Assembly: GCA_018241665.1 (NCBI GenBank)
Contig: JAFEDK010000007.1
Span: 1-64,000, forward strand
From: Pseudomonadota bacterium
GTDB taxonomy: Bacteria; Pseudomonadota; Gammaproteobacteria; Burkholderiales; Rhodocyclaceae
DNA length: 64,000 nt
Reading direction: 5' to 3'
Of this stretch, positions 35,820 to 44,199 are shown one piece after another. Under the pieces are notes generated by a model. The model was given only the letters and a program-made list of their open reading frames with translations. It searched no databases and was not told where the DNA came from. Each line of letters starts with the position of its first letter. Within the stretch, counting starts at the first letter, position 1. Position numbers and translations under genes: made by a program.

Positions 35820-36268
35820 GCAAACACTCCGTGCTCGATGCGCCCGAGGGTGTCCATGACGCTGTCGGCGCCGATGTCGGTGTCCAGCAGCGACAGCGGG
35901 GTGACGCCGCCCAGCGCTGCATTGGGGCTCTGGAGCCAGTCCAGCGCAGCATCGGCATCCTCGAAGACGACCTCGGCGCGTTCGACCACGCGGGCAAAGC
36001 GCACGAACTTGGCCGACTCTTCGGGGGACAGGGCGCCTTCGCGTTTGCGCCTGGCCAGCGTGCGTTCGGGGATGGCCAGGGCATGGGCCAGATCGCTCTG
36101 CGTGATGCGCGTGATGCGCACTACCGCGTCCACACAGGCCGACGGCAGGCCCCGGCGCACCAGGGGAATCCAGTCCATGATGACCCGGGGCCGGGCGTGC
36201 AGCACGCCTTCGCCGCCGAGCAGCGTTACGGCTGAAACGGGAGAGACATTCAGGCTGGCGGTCGTCAT
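35816..36268 (-). CDS. Xre/MbcA/ParS-type antitoxin
   Basis: A 150-residue antitoxin of the RES-linked Xre family. An HTH lies at about 50-75 (TQSDLAHALAIPERTLARR), and the C-terminal domain fits the MbcA/ParS toxin-binding type (FEDADAALDWLQSPNAALGG in outline). The start at 36268 has AGGAG six bases upstream; frame above it lacks a domain. An inverted repeat (36310-36323) upstream may be its own operator. Confidence 0.83.
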   Translation of the reverse strand: MTTASLNVSPVSAVTLLGGEGVLHARPRVIMDWIPLVRRGLPSACVDAVVRITRITQSDLAHALAIPERTLARRKREGALSPEESAKFVRFARVVERAEVVFEDADAALDWLQSPNAALGGVTPLSLLDTDIGADSVMDTLGRIEHGVFA

Positions 36269-36309
36269 CGGTGGCTCCTGCGGCATAAGCGCCATTTGGC
36301 AGTCATTTT

Positions 36310-36323
36310 GGTCAAAATTGACC
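36310..36323. promoter_or_regulatory. inverted repeat upstream of antitoxin gene
   Basis: GGTCAA-AA-TTGACC is a perfect 6-bp inverted repeat about 42 bases upstream of the antitoxin start. It is a good candidate for autoregulation by the Xre-type antitoxin. Confidence 0.5.
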
Positions 36324-36385
36324 GCAAAGTCCATGCGGACCTGTTTCATCGAGGTCAATCGCGCGCCGCGCCCCTGACAAGTGCT

Positions 36386-36429
36386 TAGTCTCAACGGACG
36401 ATGAACGCCGCCCGCGCTGTTCGCACAAT
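36386..36429 (+). promoter_or_regulatory. operator 7 and promoter of tesB-ipd operon
   Basis: TAGTCTCAACGGACGATG (36386-36403) is followed after 20 bases by a -10-like CACAAT (36424-36429). The start codon of the first gene is at 36468. This single promoter may serve fourteen genes up to 50382. Confidence 0.7.
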
Positions 36430-36467
36430 GCTCCCGACACATCAGGATTCTTCAAAGGGGAGCAGAC

Positions 36468-37364
36468 ATGATCGACATTCGCGGTTTGGGCTATTTCGTT
36501 GCCGAGACCCCCGACCTCGCCGAGTGGCAGCGCTACGCCGAAGACGTGCTCGGCATGATGACTTCGAGCGCGCCCGGCGGCGGCCTTTACGTGAAGATGG
36601 ACGAGCGGCCCTTCCGCGTGCTGGTGGTGCAGGGCGAGCAGCGCCGCTACGTCGCTTCCGGCTGGGAGCTGGCGGGCGAGGGCGCCTTCAAGGATGCACT
36701 CGCTACGCTGGAAAAGGCCGGCGTCGGCTACGAGCTGGCCCCGCAGGCCCTGTGCGCCCAGCGCGGCATGCAGGCCATCGCGCTCGTCACCGACCCGTCC
36801 GGCAACCGCCACGAGCTCGGCTGGGGACATCGTTCCGACTGCCAGCCCTTCGTGTCTCCGCAGGGCGTGCCGCGCTTCCTGACCGGCGCGATGGGCCTCG
36901 GCCACACGGTGCTGCCGTCGCCCAACTTCGACGCGTCGGTGGCCTTCTTCCGCGACGTGCTCGGTTTCGGGCTGTCGGACATCTTCAACTTCCGTCCCGA
37001 TCCCAACGGCCCGGCGATCCGCATCCACTTCCTGCACTGCGGCAACGAGCGCCACCACAGCCTGGCCATCGCCGAATACCCGGTGCCCAGCGGCTGCGTG
37101 CACGTGATGGTGGAAGTCGACTCGATGACCGAAGTCGGCCGCGCCCACGACCGCATGGTGGCCCACAAGGTGCCCCTGTCGGCCACCCTCGGCCAGCACC
37201 TCAACGACCGCATGATCTCCTTCTACATGAAGACGCCGTCGGGCTTCGACCTGGAGTACGGCTGCGGCGGCCTGCAGGTGGATTGGGAACACCACAACAC
37301 CTTCGAATTCACCCGCGTGAGCCTGTGGGGCCACGACTTCAGCGCCGGCCAGAAGGCCGCCTGA
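36468..37364 (+). CDS. tesB: extradiol dioxygenase, TesB/HsaC-like
   Basis: A 298-residue two-domain glyoxalase-fold dioxygenase, the length of the BphC/HsaC/TesB family. The Fe(II) ligands are H146, H212 and E263; catalytic His196/197 and Tyr253 are also present. In steroid catabolism the enzyme cleaves the aromatised ring A of 3,4-dihydroxy-9,10-seco steroids (meta cleavage), which requires oxygen. The matching C-C hydrolase candidate is at 19356. AAGGGGAGC precedes the ATG. It heads the ring C/D operon behind operator 7. Another catechol substrate is possible but the neighbours argue for a steroid. Confidence 0.85.
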   Translation: MIDIRGLGYFVAETPDLAEWQRYAEDVLGMMTSSAPGGGLYVKMDERPFRVLVVQGEQRRYVASGWELAGEGAFKDALATLEKAGVGYELAPQALCAQRGMQAIALVTDPSGNRHELGWGHRSDCQPFVSPQGVPRFLTGAMGLGHTVLPSPNFDASVAFFRDVLGFGLSDIFNFRPDPNGPAIRIHFLHCGNERHHSLAIAEYPVPSGCVHVMVEVDSMTEVGRAHDRMVAHKVPLSATLGQHLNDRMISFYMKTPSGFDLEYGCGGLQVDWEHHNTFEFTRVSLWGHDFSAGQKAA

Positions 37365-37384
37365 TCCGCCGGAGACAGCCATCC

Positions 37385-38260
37385 ATGAACAAGCAGATGA
37401 CGGCGGCGGAAGTCGTCGCCCAGCTCCGTGACGGCATGACCGTGGGCTTTGGCGGCTGGGGCCCGCGGCGCAAGCCGATGGCCCTGGTCCGCGAGATCCT
37501 GCGCTCGGACCTGAAGGACCTCACCGTGGTGGCCTACGGCGGCCCGGAGGTCGGCATGCTGTGTGCGGCCGGCAAGGTGAAGAAGCTCGTCTTCGGCTTC
37601 GCCACCCTCGATGCGATCCCGCTCGAGCCCTGGTATCGCAAGGTTCGGGAGAGCGGGGCGCTGGAGCTGATGGAGCTCGACGAGGGCATGTTCCAGTGGG
37701 GCCTGCGCGCCGCCGGCATGCGCCTGCCTTTCCTGCCGACCCGCTGTGGCCTGGCCACCGACATCGTCAAGCTCAACCCCGAGTTGCAGACGGTGCGCTC
37801 CCCGTACGCCGACGGCGAAGTCCTGCTGGCGATGCCGGCCCTCAAGCTGGACGTGGCGCTGCTGCACGTGAATGTCGCCGACCGGCTCGGCAATACGCTG
37901 GTCACCGGCCCCGATCCCTATTTCGACCACCTGTTCGCCCGCGCCGCCGAGCGCTGCTTCGTGTCCACCGAGCGGCTGGAGCCGCGGCTGGAGCTGGACG
38001 CCCAGCAGGCGCGCTTCAACACCTTCGAGCGCTACCTGGTGAGTGGCGTGGTGGATGCGCCCTGCGGCGCCCATCCCACGTCCTGCCCGTCCGACTACGG
38101 CTGGGACATGACCCACTTCAAGCGCTACGCGGCAAGCGCCGCCGAGGACGGCGGCTGGCAGGCCTACATGGACGAATTCGTGCGGCCCGGCGAAGCCGCC
38201 TACCAGGACCGCAACGGCGGCACCGCCCGCATGGGCAGCCTGCCCCTGCCGGTGTTCTGA
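37385..38260 (+). CDS. ipdA: IpdA, CoA-transferase-like ring C hydrolase subunit
   Basis: A 291-residue class I CoA-transferase-fold protein that matches IpdA (ScdL1 of Comamonas). N-terminal GMTVGFGGWGPRRKPMAL and FGFATLDAIPLEPW are typical. With IpdB it opens ring C of COCHEA-CoA by hydrolysis. The order ipdA-ipdB with ipdC and echA20 near matches the KstR2-controlled cluster of actinobacteria. It starts 20 bases after the tesB-like gene. Confidence 0.92.
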   Translation: MNKQMTAAEVVAQLRDGMTVGFGGWGPRRKPMALVREILRSDLKDLTVVAYGGPEVGMLCAAGKVKKLVFGFATLDAIPLEPWYRKVRESGALELMELDEGMFQWGLRAAGMRLPFLPTRCGLATDIVKLNPELQTVRSPYADGEVLLAMPALKLDVALLHVNVADRLGNTLVTGPDPYFDHLFARAAERCFVSTERLEPRLELDAQQARFNTFERYLVSGVVDAPCGAHPTSCPSDYGWDMTHFKRYAASAAEDGGWQAYMDEFVRPGEAAYQDRNGGTARMGSLPLPVF

Positions 38261-38277
38261 CGAGAGGCTGAGGAAAC

Positions 38278-39081
38278 ATGGCAATGAGCGACAAACCCGA
38301 TTTCACCCTGGCCGAGTTGATGATCGTCGCGGCCTCGGAAGCCTGGCGCGGCAACGGCGAGGTGCTGGCCTCCGGCCTCGGCATCATCCCGCGCCTGGGC
38401 GCCAGCCTGGCCAAGCTGACCCACAGCCCCGAGCTGCTGATGACCGACAGCGAGGCTTTCCTCGTCGAGGAACCGATCCCCGTCGGTCCGCGTGGCGACT
38501 TCGTGCCGCGCTACGCCGGCTACATGTCCTTCGAGCGGGTCTTCGAGTGCGTGTGGGGCGGCCGCCGCCACGCGATGATCGGTCCGACCCAGATCGACCG
38601 CTGGGCGCAGACCAACCTGTCGGTGATCGGCGACTACCGCAAGCCGAAGTCGGCCATCCTTGGCGTGCGCGGCCTGCCGGGCAACAGCATCAACCACATC
38701 AACTCCTTCTTCGTGCCCAGCCACAGCCCGCGCGTCTTCGTGGCTGGCGAGGTGGACATGGTGTCCGGCGTCGGCTTCAAACCCGAGCGCTGGGACGACG
38801 GCGTGCGCCGCGACCTGATGCAGGTGTGCATCGTCCTCACCGACCTGTGCGTGATGGACTTCGGGGGCCCCGGCCGCGCGGCCCGCGTGCGCTCGCTGCA
38901 TCCCGGCGTGAGCTTCGAGGAGGTGCAGGAGAAAACCGGCTTCCCGCTGCTGAAGGCCGAGGACATGGGAGAGACGCCCCATCCCACCGCCGCCCAGCTG
39001 GACATCATCCGCCGCCTCGACCCCCACGACCTGCGCGCCACGCAGCTCAAGGGCAACCCGCCCGGCATCCGTGCCGCCTGA
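38278..39081 (+). CDS. ipdB: IpdB, CoA-transferase-like ring C hydrolase subunit
   Basis: A 267-residue partner of IpdA. The sequence from LAELMIVAASEAWRGNGEV through LGIIPRLGA to GVRGLPGNSINH is that of the IpdB (ScdL2) family. IpdAB forms a heteromer with the fold of a CoA-transferase that acts as a C-C hydrolase. Two starts (38278, 38284) are possible; GAGGAAAC is before the first. Very high confidence because both subunits and their neighbours agree. Confidence 0.92.
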   Translation: MAMSDKPDFTLAELMIVAASEAWRGNGEVLASGLGIIPRLGASLAKLTHSPELLMTDSEAFLVEEPIPVGPRGDFVPRYAGYMSFERVFECVWGGRRHAMIGPTQIDRWAQTNLSVIGDYRKPKSAILGVRGLPGNSINHINSFFVPSHSPRVFVAGEVDMVSGVGFKPERWDDGVRRDLMQVCIVLTDLCVMDFGGPGRAARVRSLHPGVSFEEVQEKTGFPLLKAEDMGETPHPTAAQLDIIRRLDPHDLRATQLKGNPPGIRAA

Positions 39082-39099
39082 CCGACCAGGGAGCCCACC

Positions 39100-40017
39100 A
39101 TGACCGCCCCGATCAGCGATCCGCACTTCGTCAGCCGACCCGACGGCGCGGTGTACGAAACCGACGAACCGGTGACCTACAGCGTGGCCGACGGCATCGC
39201 CAGCGTGACGATGAACCGGCCGAGCTTCAACAATGCGCAGAACTCGCAGATGACCTACGCCCTCGACTCGGCCTTCCGCCGCGCAGTGGACGACGACGCG
39301 GTGAAGGTGATCGTGCTGCGCGGGGAAGGCCGGCATTTCTCTGCCGGCCACGACATCGGCACGCCGGGGCGCGACATCAACAAGCCCTTCGAGCGGACCC
39401 AGCTGTGGTGGGACCACAGCAACAAGCCCGGCGGCGAGTTCCTCTACGCCCGCGAGCAGGAGGTGTACCTGGGCATGTGCCGGCGCTGGCGCGAGCTGCC
39501 CAAGCCGACCATCGCCATGGTGCAGGGCGCCTGCGTGGCCGGCGGCCTGATGCTGGCCTGGGTGTGCGACCTGATCGTCGCCAGCGACGACGCCTTCTTC
39601 CAGGACCCGGTGGTGCGCATGGGTATTCCCGGCGTCGAGTACTTCGCCCATCCCTACGAGCTGAATCCGCGCATCGCCAAGGAGTTTTTGTTCACCGGCG
39701 AGCGCATGGGTGCCGAGCGGGCCTTCCAGCTGGGCATGGTGAACCGCGTCGTGCCGCGGGACGCGCTGGAGAGCGCCACCTACGCGCTGGCGGCGCGCAT
39801 CGCCAGTCAGCCGCGCATGGGCCTGGCCCTCACCAAGCAGGCCATCAACCATGTGGAGGACCTGCAGGGCAAGCGCAGCGCGATGGACGCCGCCTTCGCC
39901 TGGCACCACTTCGCCCACGCCCACAACGAACTGCTGTCCGGCGACCGCCTGGGCGGCTTCGACGGACGCGCGATGGCCGAGGCCAACAAGCGCGCCGAAG
40001 CGGGAGAGCAGGCATGA
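39100..40017 (+). CDS. enoyl-CoA hydratase/isomerase family protein
   Basis: A 305-residue crotonase-fold protein. The oxyanion region is GRHFSAGHDIGTPGRD (near 80), and AWVCDLIVASDDAFFQDP follows. It is longer than EchA20 and clearly distinct from it. In Comamonas a hydratase of ring C intermediates (ScdY) is part of this pathway and might be this gene; I could not confirm that. Its stop overlaps the ipdC start by ATGA. Confidence 0.85.
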   Translation: MTAPISDPHFVSRPDGAVYETDEPVTYSVADGIASVTMNRPSFNNAQNSQMTYALDSAFRRAVDDDAVKVIVLRGEGRHFSAGHDIGTPGRDINKPFERTQLWWDHSNKPGGEFLYAREQEVYLGMCRRWRELPKPTIAMVQGACVAGGLMLAWVCDLIVASDDAFFQDPVVRMGIPGVEYFAHPYELNPRIAKEFLFTGERMGAERAFQLGMVNRVVPRDALESATYALAARIASQPRMGLALTKQAINHVEDLQGKRSAMDAAFAWHHFAHAHNELLSGDRLGGFDGRAMAEANKRAEAGEQA

Positions 40018-41198
40018 GCCGCGATACCTCCGCGCTGCTGCGCACGCCGCTGACCGAGAGGCTCGGCTGCCGCTACCCGATCGTGCAGACCGCGATGGGC
40101 TGGGTGGCCGACGCCAATCTGGTCATCGCCACCACCCGCGCCGGCGGCTTCGGCTTCCTGGCCGGCGCGACCATCGCCGCCGAGCGGCTGGAAGGCGAGA
40201 TCCAGAAGGTGATCGCCGCCACCGGGGGCAGCAACTTCGGTCTCAACTTCCATATGTTCCAGGACAACGCCGCCCAGTGCGTGGACCTGGCCATCCAGTA
40301 CCGCCTGAAGGCCGTCAGCTACGGCCGCGGGCCGGACAAGAAGACCATCGCCCGCTTCAAGGCCGCCGGCGTGCTGTGCATCCCGACCGTCGGCGCGTTG
40401 AAGCATGCGGTGAAGGCCGTCGAGCTGGGCGCCGACATGCTCACCATCCAGGGCGGGGAGGGCGGCGGCCACACCGGCGGTGTGCCCACCACCATCCTGC
40501 TGCCCCAGGTGCTCGACGCGGTGAAGGTGCCGGTGATCGCCGCCGGCGGCTACTCCACCGGGCGGGGCCTGGCTGCCGCGCTGGCCGCCGGTGCGGCCGG
40601 CATCGCGATGGGCACCCGCTTCATGATGACCACCGATTCGCCCACGCCGCCGGCCACGCTGCAGCGCTACGTGGCGGTGGACGACCCGCAGAAGATCCGC
40701 GTGACCCTGGCGGTGGACGGCATGCGCCACCGCATGATCGACAACCCCTTCATCCGCCGGCTGGAAGCCGCCAGCCCCTTCGGCCGTCTGGCCATCGCGC
40801 TGAAAAGCGCCTGGCACTGGAAGCGCCAGACCGGCATGAGCGCCGGCCACATGCTCGGCGTGCTGCGCCGGGCCATCAAGGAAGACCCGTCCACGGTTTC
40901 GCAGACCGTGATGTCGGCCAATCAGCCGGTGCTGCTGCAGCGCTCGATGGTCGAGGGCTTTCCCGACGAGGGCATCCTGCCCAGCGGCCAGGTGGCCGCC
41001 GCCATCGGCGAGCTGCAGAGCTGCCGGCAGGTCATCGAAGGCATTGCCGGCGAGGCCGAAGCCTGCCTCGCAGCGCTGCTGGCGCGTGCCAGCGACGCAG
41101 CGCCGGACGGCGGGCCGGGCAAGCCCTTCGTGCGCTGGCCGGAAGTCGTGCCCGCCTCATCCTCCCCCAATCCCATTCCCCTGGAGACTGCCCCGTGA
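40014..41198 (+). CDS. ipdC: IpdC, nitronate monooxygenase-like flavoprotein
   Basis: A 394-residue FMN TIM-barrel protein of the nitronate monooxygenase superfamily. Typical segments are GCRYPIVQTAMGWV at the N-terminus, GGEGGGHTGGVPTT near 143 and AAGGYSTGRGLAAALAAGAAG near 179. In IpdC (ScdK) this fold oxidises the hydroxy-ring CoA intermediate before ring opening. The ATG at 40014 overlaps the stop of the upstream hydratase; the frame is open far upstream, but that is a shadow. Confidence 0.9.
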   Translation: MSRDTSALLRTPLTERLGCRYPIVQTAMGWVADANLVIATTRAGGFGFLAGATIAAERLEGEIQKVIAATGGSNFGLNFHMFQDNAAQCVDLAIQYRLKAVSYGRGPDKKTIARFKAAGVLCIPTVGALKHAVKAVELGADMLTIQGGEGGGHTGGVPTTILLPQVLDAVKVPVIAAGGYSTGRGLAAALAAGAAGIAMGTRFMMTTDSPTPPATLQRYVAVDDPQKIRVTLAVDGMRHRMIDNPFIRRLEAASPFGRLAIALKSAWHWKRQTGMSAGHMLGVLRRAIKEDPSTVSQTVMSANQPVLLQRSMVEGFPDEGILPSGQVAAAIGELQSCRQVIEGIAGEAEACLAALLARASDAAPDGGPGKPFVRWPEVVPASSSPNPIPLETAP

Positions 41199-41947
41199 CG
41201 CAGGCCTTTCGTACCCTCATCGACGCCGGCATCGCCGAGCTGATCATCGACAAACCGCCGGTCAATGCCCTCGACAGCGAGGAATGGCTGGCCCTGGCCC
41301 GTCGCCTGGAAGAACTGGGTGACGACCCGCAGGTGCGCGTCATCGTCGTCCGCGCCGAGGGGCGCGGCTTCTGCGCCGGCGTGGACATCAAGGAGCTGGA
41401 CGCCCACCCGGAGCGCATCGTGGCGGTGAATGCCGGCAACTACGCCACCTTCAAGGCGGTGCACCGCAACCCGGTGCCGGTCATCGTCGCGGTGCACGGC
41501 TTCGTGCTCGGCGGCGGCATCGGCATCACCGGCGCAGCGGATGTCGTCGTCGCCTCCGAGTGTGCAACCTTCGCGCTGCCCGAGGTGGACCGCGGGGCGA
41601 TGGGCGGCGGCGCCCACCTGCAGCGCCTGTTCCCGGTGCAGAAGGTGCGTTACCTGTTCTTCACCGGCGAGAAGATCGGCGCCCGCGAGGCGGAGCGCTA
41701 CGGCTTCATCGAACGCGTCGTGCCAAAGGCGGAACTGCGCGATGCGGCGCTGGAGATCGCCCGCAAGATCGCCGCCAAGAGCCCGGCGATGATCCGCATC
41801 GCCAAGGAAGCCCTGAACGGCATCGAGGACGGCAACCTGGAAGACAAGTACCGCTGGGAGCAGGGCTTCACGCTGCAGGCCTACACCAGCCCCGATTCCG
41901 CCGAAACCCGTCGCGCCTTCGTCGAAAAGCGCGACGCCAAGTTCTGA
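41195..41947 (+). CDS. echA20: EchA20, ring D-opening crotonase-family hydrolase
   Basis: A 250-residue crotonase-family protein with GRGFCAGVDIKELDAH near 55 and FVLGGGIGITGAADVVVASE (outline), the signature of EchA20 (ScdN). EchA20 hydrolyses ring D of HIEC-CoA before IpdAB opens ring C. The start is GTG overlapping the ipdC stop (GTGA), with GGAG upstream. Adjacent ipdA, ipdB and ipdC support the identification. Confidence 0.9.
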   Translation: MTQAFRTLIDAGIAELIIDKPPVNALDSEEWLALARRLEELGDDPQVRVIVVRAEGRGFCAGVDIKELDAHPERIVAVNAGNYATFKAVHRNPVPVIVAVHGFVLGGGIGITGAADVVVASECATFALPEVDRGAMGGGAHLQRLFPVQKVRYLFFTGEKIGAREAERYGFIERVVPKAELRDAALEIARKIAAKSPAMIRIAKEALNGIEDGNLEDKYRWEQGFTLQAYTSPDSAETRRAFVEKRDAKF

Positions 41948-41954
41948 GGACGCC

Positions 41955-43130
41955 ATGGATCTTGCCTACACCCCCAAGCAGAAAGCCTTCCGCGCCGAGG
42001 TGCGGGACTGGCTGGCGCGCAACCTGCCGCGCCATCCGCTGGCCAGCTACGACACCCGCGAGGGCTTCGAGCAGCACCGTGACTGGGAGCGCCGCCTTTT
42101 CGAGAGCCGCCTGTCGATGGTCATGTGGCCGGAAGAACTGGGCGGCCGCGGCTGCGACCTCATCGAGTGGCTGATCTTCGAGGAGGAGTACTACGGTGCC
42201 GGTGCCCCGATGCGCGTCAACCAGAACGGCCAGCTGCTGCTCGGCCCGACGCTGATGGAGTTCGGCACCGAGGCGCAGAAACGCCGCTTCCTGCCGCGCA
42301 TGGCGGCCAGCGACGACATGTGGGCGCAGGGCTGGTCCGAGCCCAACGCCGGCTCCGACATGGCGGCCATCACCAGCCGCGCGATCCTGTCGGACGACGG
42401 CAGCCACTACGTGCTCAACGGCCAGAAGACCTGGTCCACCCGCGCTATCTTCGCCGACTGGCTGTTCGGCCTGTTCCGCTCCGAGCCGGGTTCGACGCGC
42501 CACCACGGCCTGTCTTATCTGCTGGTGCCCCTGAACGCGCCGGGCGTAACGATCCGCCCGATCCTGGCCCTCAACGGCAAGCAGGCCTTCGCCGAAATCT
42601 TCCTCGACGACGTGAAGGTGCCGGTGGACAACCGCATCGGCGACGAAGGGCAGGGCTGGCACGTGGCGATGGCCACCGCCGGCTTCGAGCGCGGCCTGCT
42701 GCTGCGCTCCCCGGCCCGTTTCCAGGCCACCGCGCGGAAGCTGGTGGAGTTGTACAAGGCCAACCGGGCCAGCGCCGACCGCGACCCCGGCCTGCGCGAA
42801 GCGGTCTGCGAAGCCTGGATGGGCGCCGAAGCCTACGCGCTGTCGGCCTACCACACGGTCGGCCGGCTGGCGAAGGGCGCGCGCATCGGTGCGGAGGCCA
42901 GCACCAACAAGATCGTGTGGTCCGAACTGGACCTGAAGATGCACGAGACCGCGATGCGCATCCTCGGTGCCCGCGGCGAGCTGCTGGCTGACGCCCCGGA
43001 CGCCGGCAGCGATGCCGCCGGCTGGCTGGACGGCTTCCTGTTCGCCCAGGCCGGGCCGATCTACGCCGGCACCAACGAGATCCAGCGCAACATCATCGCC
43101 GAGCGGATGCTCGGCTTGCCCAAATCCTGA
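41955..43130 (+). CDS. acyl-CoA dehydrogenase, SEP-AGSD type subunit
   Basis: A 391-residue acyl-CoA dehydrogenase with GWSEPNAGSDMAAI (near 125) and AGTNEIQRNIIAERMLGLP at the C-terminus (outline). It resembles the FadE30 group of HIP catabolism and lacks R-QF. The partner is the next gene (43139), eight bases away. It would introduce a double bond into the propionyl side chain of HIP-CoA or a later ring intermediate. Confidence 0.87.
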   Translation: MDLAYTPKQKAFRAEVRDWLARNLPRHPLASYDTREGFEQHRDWERRLFESRLSMVMWPEELGGRGCDLIEWLIFEEEYYGAGAPMRVNQNGQLLLGPTLMEFGTEAQKRRFLPRMAASDDMWAQGWSEPNAGSDMAAITSRAILSDDGSHYVLNGQKTWSTRAIFADWLFGLFRSEPGSTRHHGLSYLLVPLNAPGVTIRPILALNGKQAFAEIFLDDVKVPVDNRIGDEGQGWHVAMATAGFERGLLLRSPARFQATARKLVELYKANRASADRDPGLREAVCEAWMGAEAYALSAYHTVGRLAKGARIGAEASTNKIVWSELDLKMHETAMRILGARGELLADAPDAGSDAAGWLDGFLFAQAGPIYAGTNEIQRNIIAERMLGLPKS

Positions 43131-43138
43131 GGCCGGCC

Positions 43139-44197
43139 ATGGACTTCACCTTTACCGACGACCAACTCAGCTTCCGGGAGGCGGTGAGCCGCTTCCTGAT
43201 GACCGAAGCGGCCCCCGAAATGCTCCGCGAGATCTGGGAGACCGACCCCGGCCGCTCGCCGGCCCTGCGCGGCAAGCTCGCCGCGCAGGGGCTCACCGCC
43301 CTGTCGGTGCCCGAGGACTGCGGCGGGCTCGGCATGGACGACGTGGCCTGGGCGCTGATGAGCCAGGAGCTGGGCTACTACGCGATCCCCGACTCCCTCG
43401 CCGACGCCGCCTACGTGGCGGCCGGCCTGATCGCCAGCCTGCCGGCCGGCTGCGCCGGGCGCGAGGACTGGCTGGCCCGCATCGCCGACGGCAGCGCCCG
43501 CGTGGCAGTGGGGCATGCCGTCAATCCGCTGGTGGCCGATGCCCAGTCCGCCGACCTGCTGCTGCTGCCCCACGGCGACGAGGTGCACCTGGTGCCGCGG
43601 GCGCTGGTGGATGTGATCGCCAACCCGAGCATCGACCTGTCCCGCCGCCTCAGCCGCGTGATGTGGGAGCCCAGCTCGGCCACCGTCGCCGCGAGCGGCG
43701 AAGCCGGGCGCCGCCTGTGGGCGGACACCCTCAACCGCGGCGTGCTGGCGGTGGCCGGGCAACTGCTCGGCCTGGCCCAGCGCATGCTCGACCTGTCGGT
43801 GGACTACGCCGCCCAGCGCAAGCAGTTCGGCAAGCCCATCGGCAGCTTCCAGGCCGTCAAGCACCACCTGGCCGACGTGGCCACCCGCATCGAGTTCGCC
43901 AAGCCGGTGCTGTACCGGGCCGCCCACGCGCTGGCCCACGGCCGGGCCGACGCGGACGTCCATGCCTCCCACGCCAAGCTGGCCTGCGGCGAGGCCGCCT
44001 GGCTGGCGGCGCGCCACGGCATCCAGGTGCACGGCGCCATGGGCTACACCTGGGAGGTGGATCTGCAGATGTTCATGAAGCGGACCTGGGCCCTCGATGC
44101 GGCCTGGGGCGACCGCGGTTTCCACAAATCCCGCGTGGCCGACGCCGTCCTCGCCGACGGCGCCGAACTCGGCCCCGGCCACACCTTCAAGGAGTAA
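43139..44197 (+). CDS. acyl-CoA dehydrogenase, R-QF type subunit
   Basis: A short 352-residue acyl-CoA dehydrogenase. It carries QRKQFGKPIGSFQAVKHHLA (near 223) and VHGAMGYTWEVD (near 300), but has no SEPxAGSD loop and a shortened middle domain. It matches the second subunit of a heteromer with the 41955 product. It ends two bases before fadA6. Confidence 0.87.
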   Translation: MDFTFTDDQLSFREAVSRFLMTEAAPEMLREIWETDPGRSPALRGKLAAQGLTALSVPEDCGGLGMDDVAWALMSQELGYYAIPDSLADAAYVAAGLIASLPAGCAGREDWLARIADGSARVAVGHAVNPLVADAQSADLLLLPHGDEVHLVPRALVDVIANPSIDLSRRLSRVMWEPSSATVAASGEAGRRLWADTLNRGVLAVAGQLLGLAQRMLDLSVDYAAQRKQFGKPIGSFQAVKHHLADVATRIEFAKPVLYRAAHALAHGRADADVHASHAKLACGEAAWLAARHGIQVHGAMGYTWEVDLQMFMKRTWALDAAWGDRGFHKSRVADAVLADGAELGPGHTFKE

Positions 44198-44199
44198 GC

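Noticed and set aside
36468-37364. Simple glyoxalase or VOC-family resistance protein
   Set aside because: The two-domain length and the conserved H146, H212, E263 with catalytic His and Tyr fit the extradiol dioxygenases, and the neighbours are steroid genes.
39100-40017. Calling this crotonase-family gene EchA20
   Set aside because: The 41195 gene has the EchA20-type GVDIKE segment and length; this one is longer and has GHDIGTPG instead.
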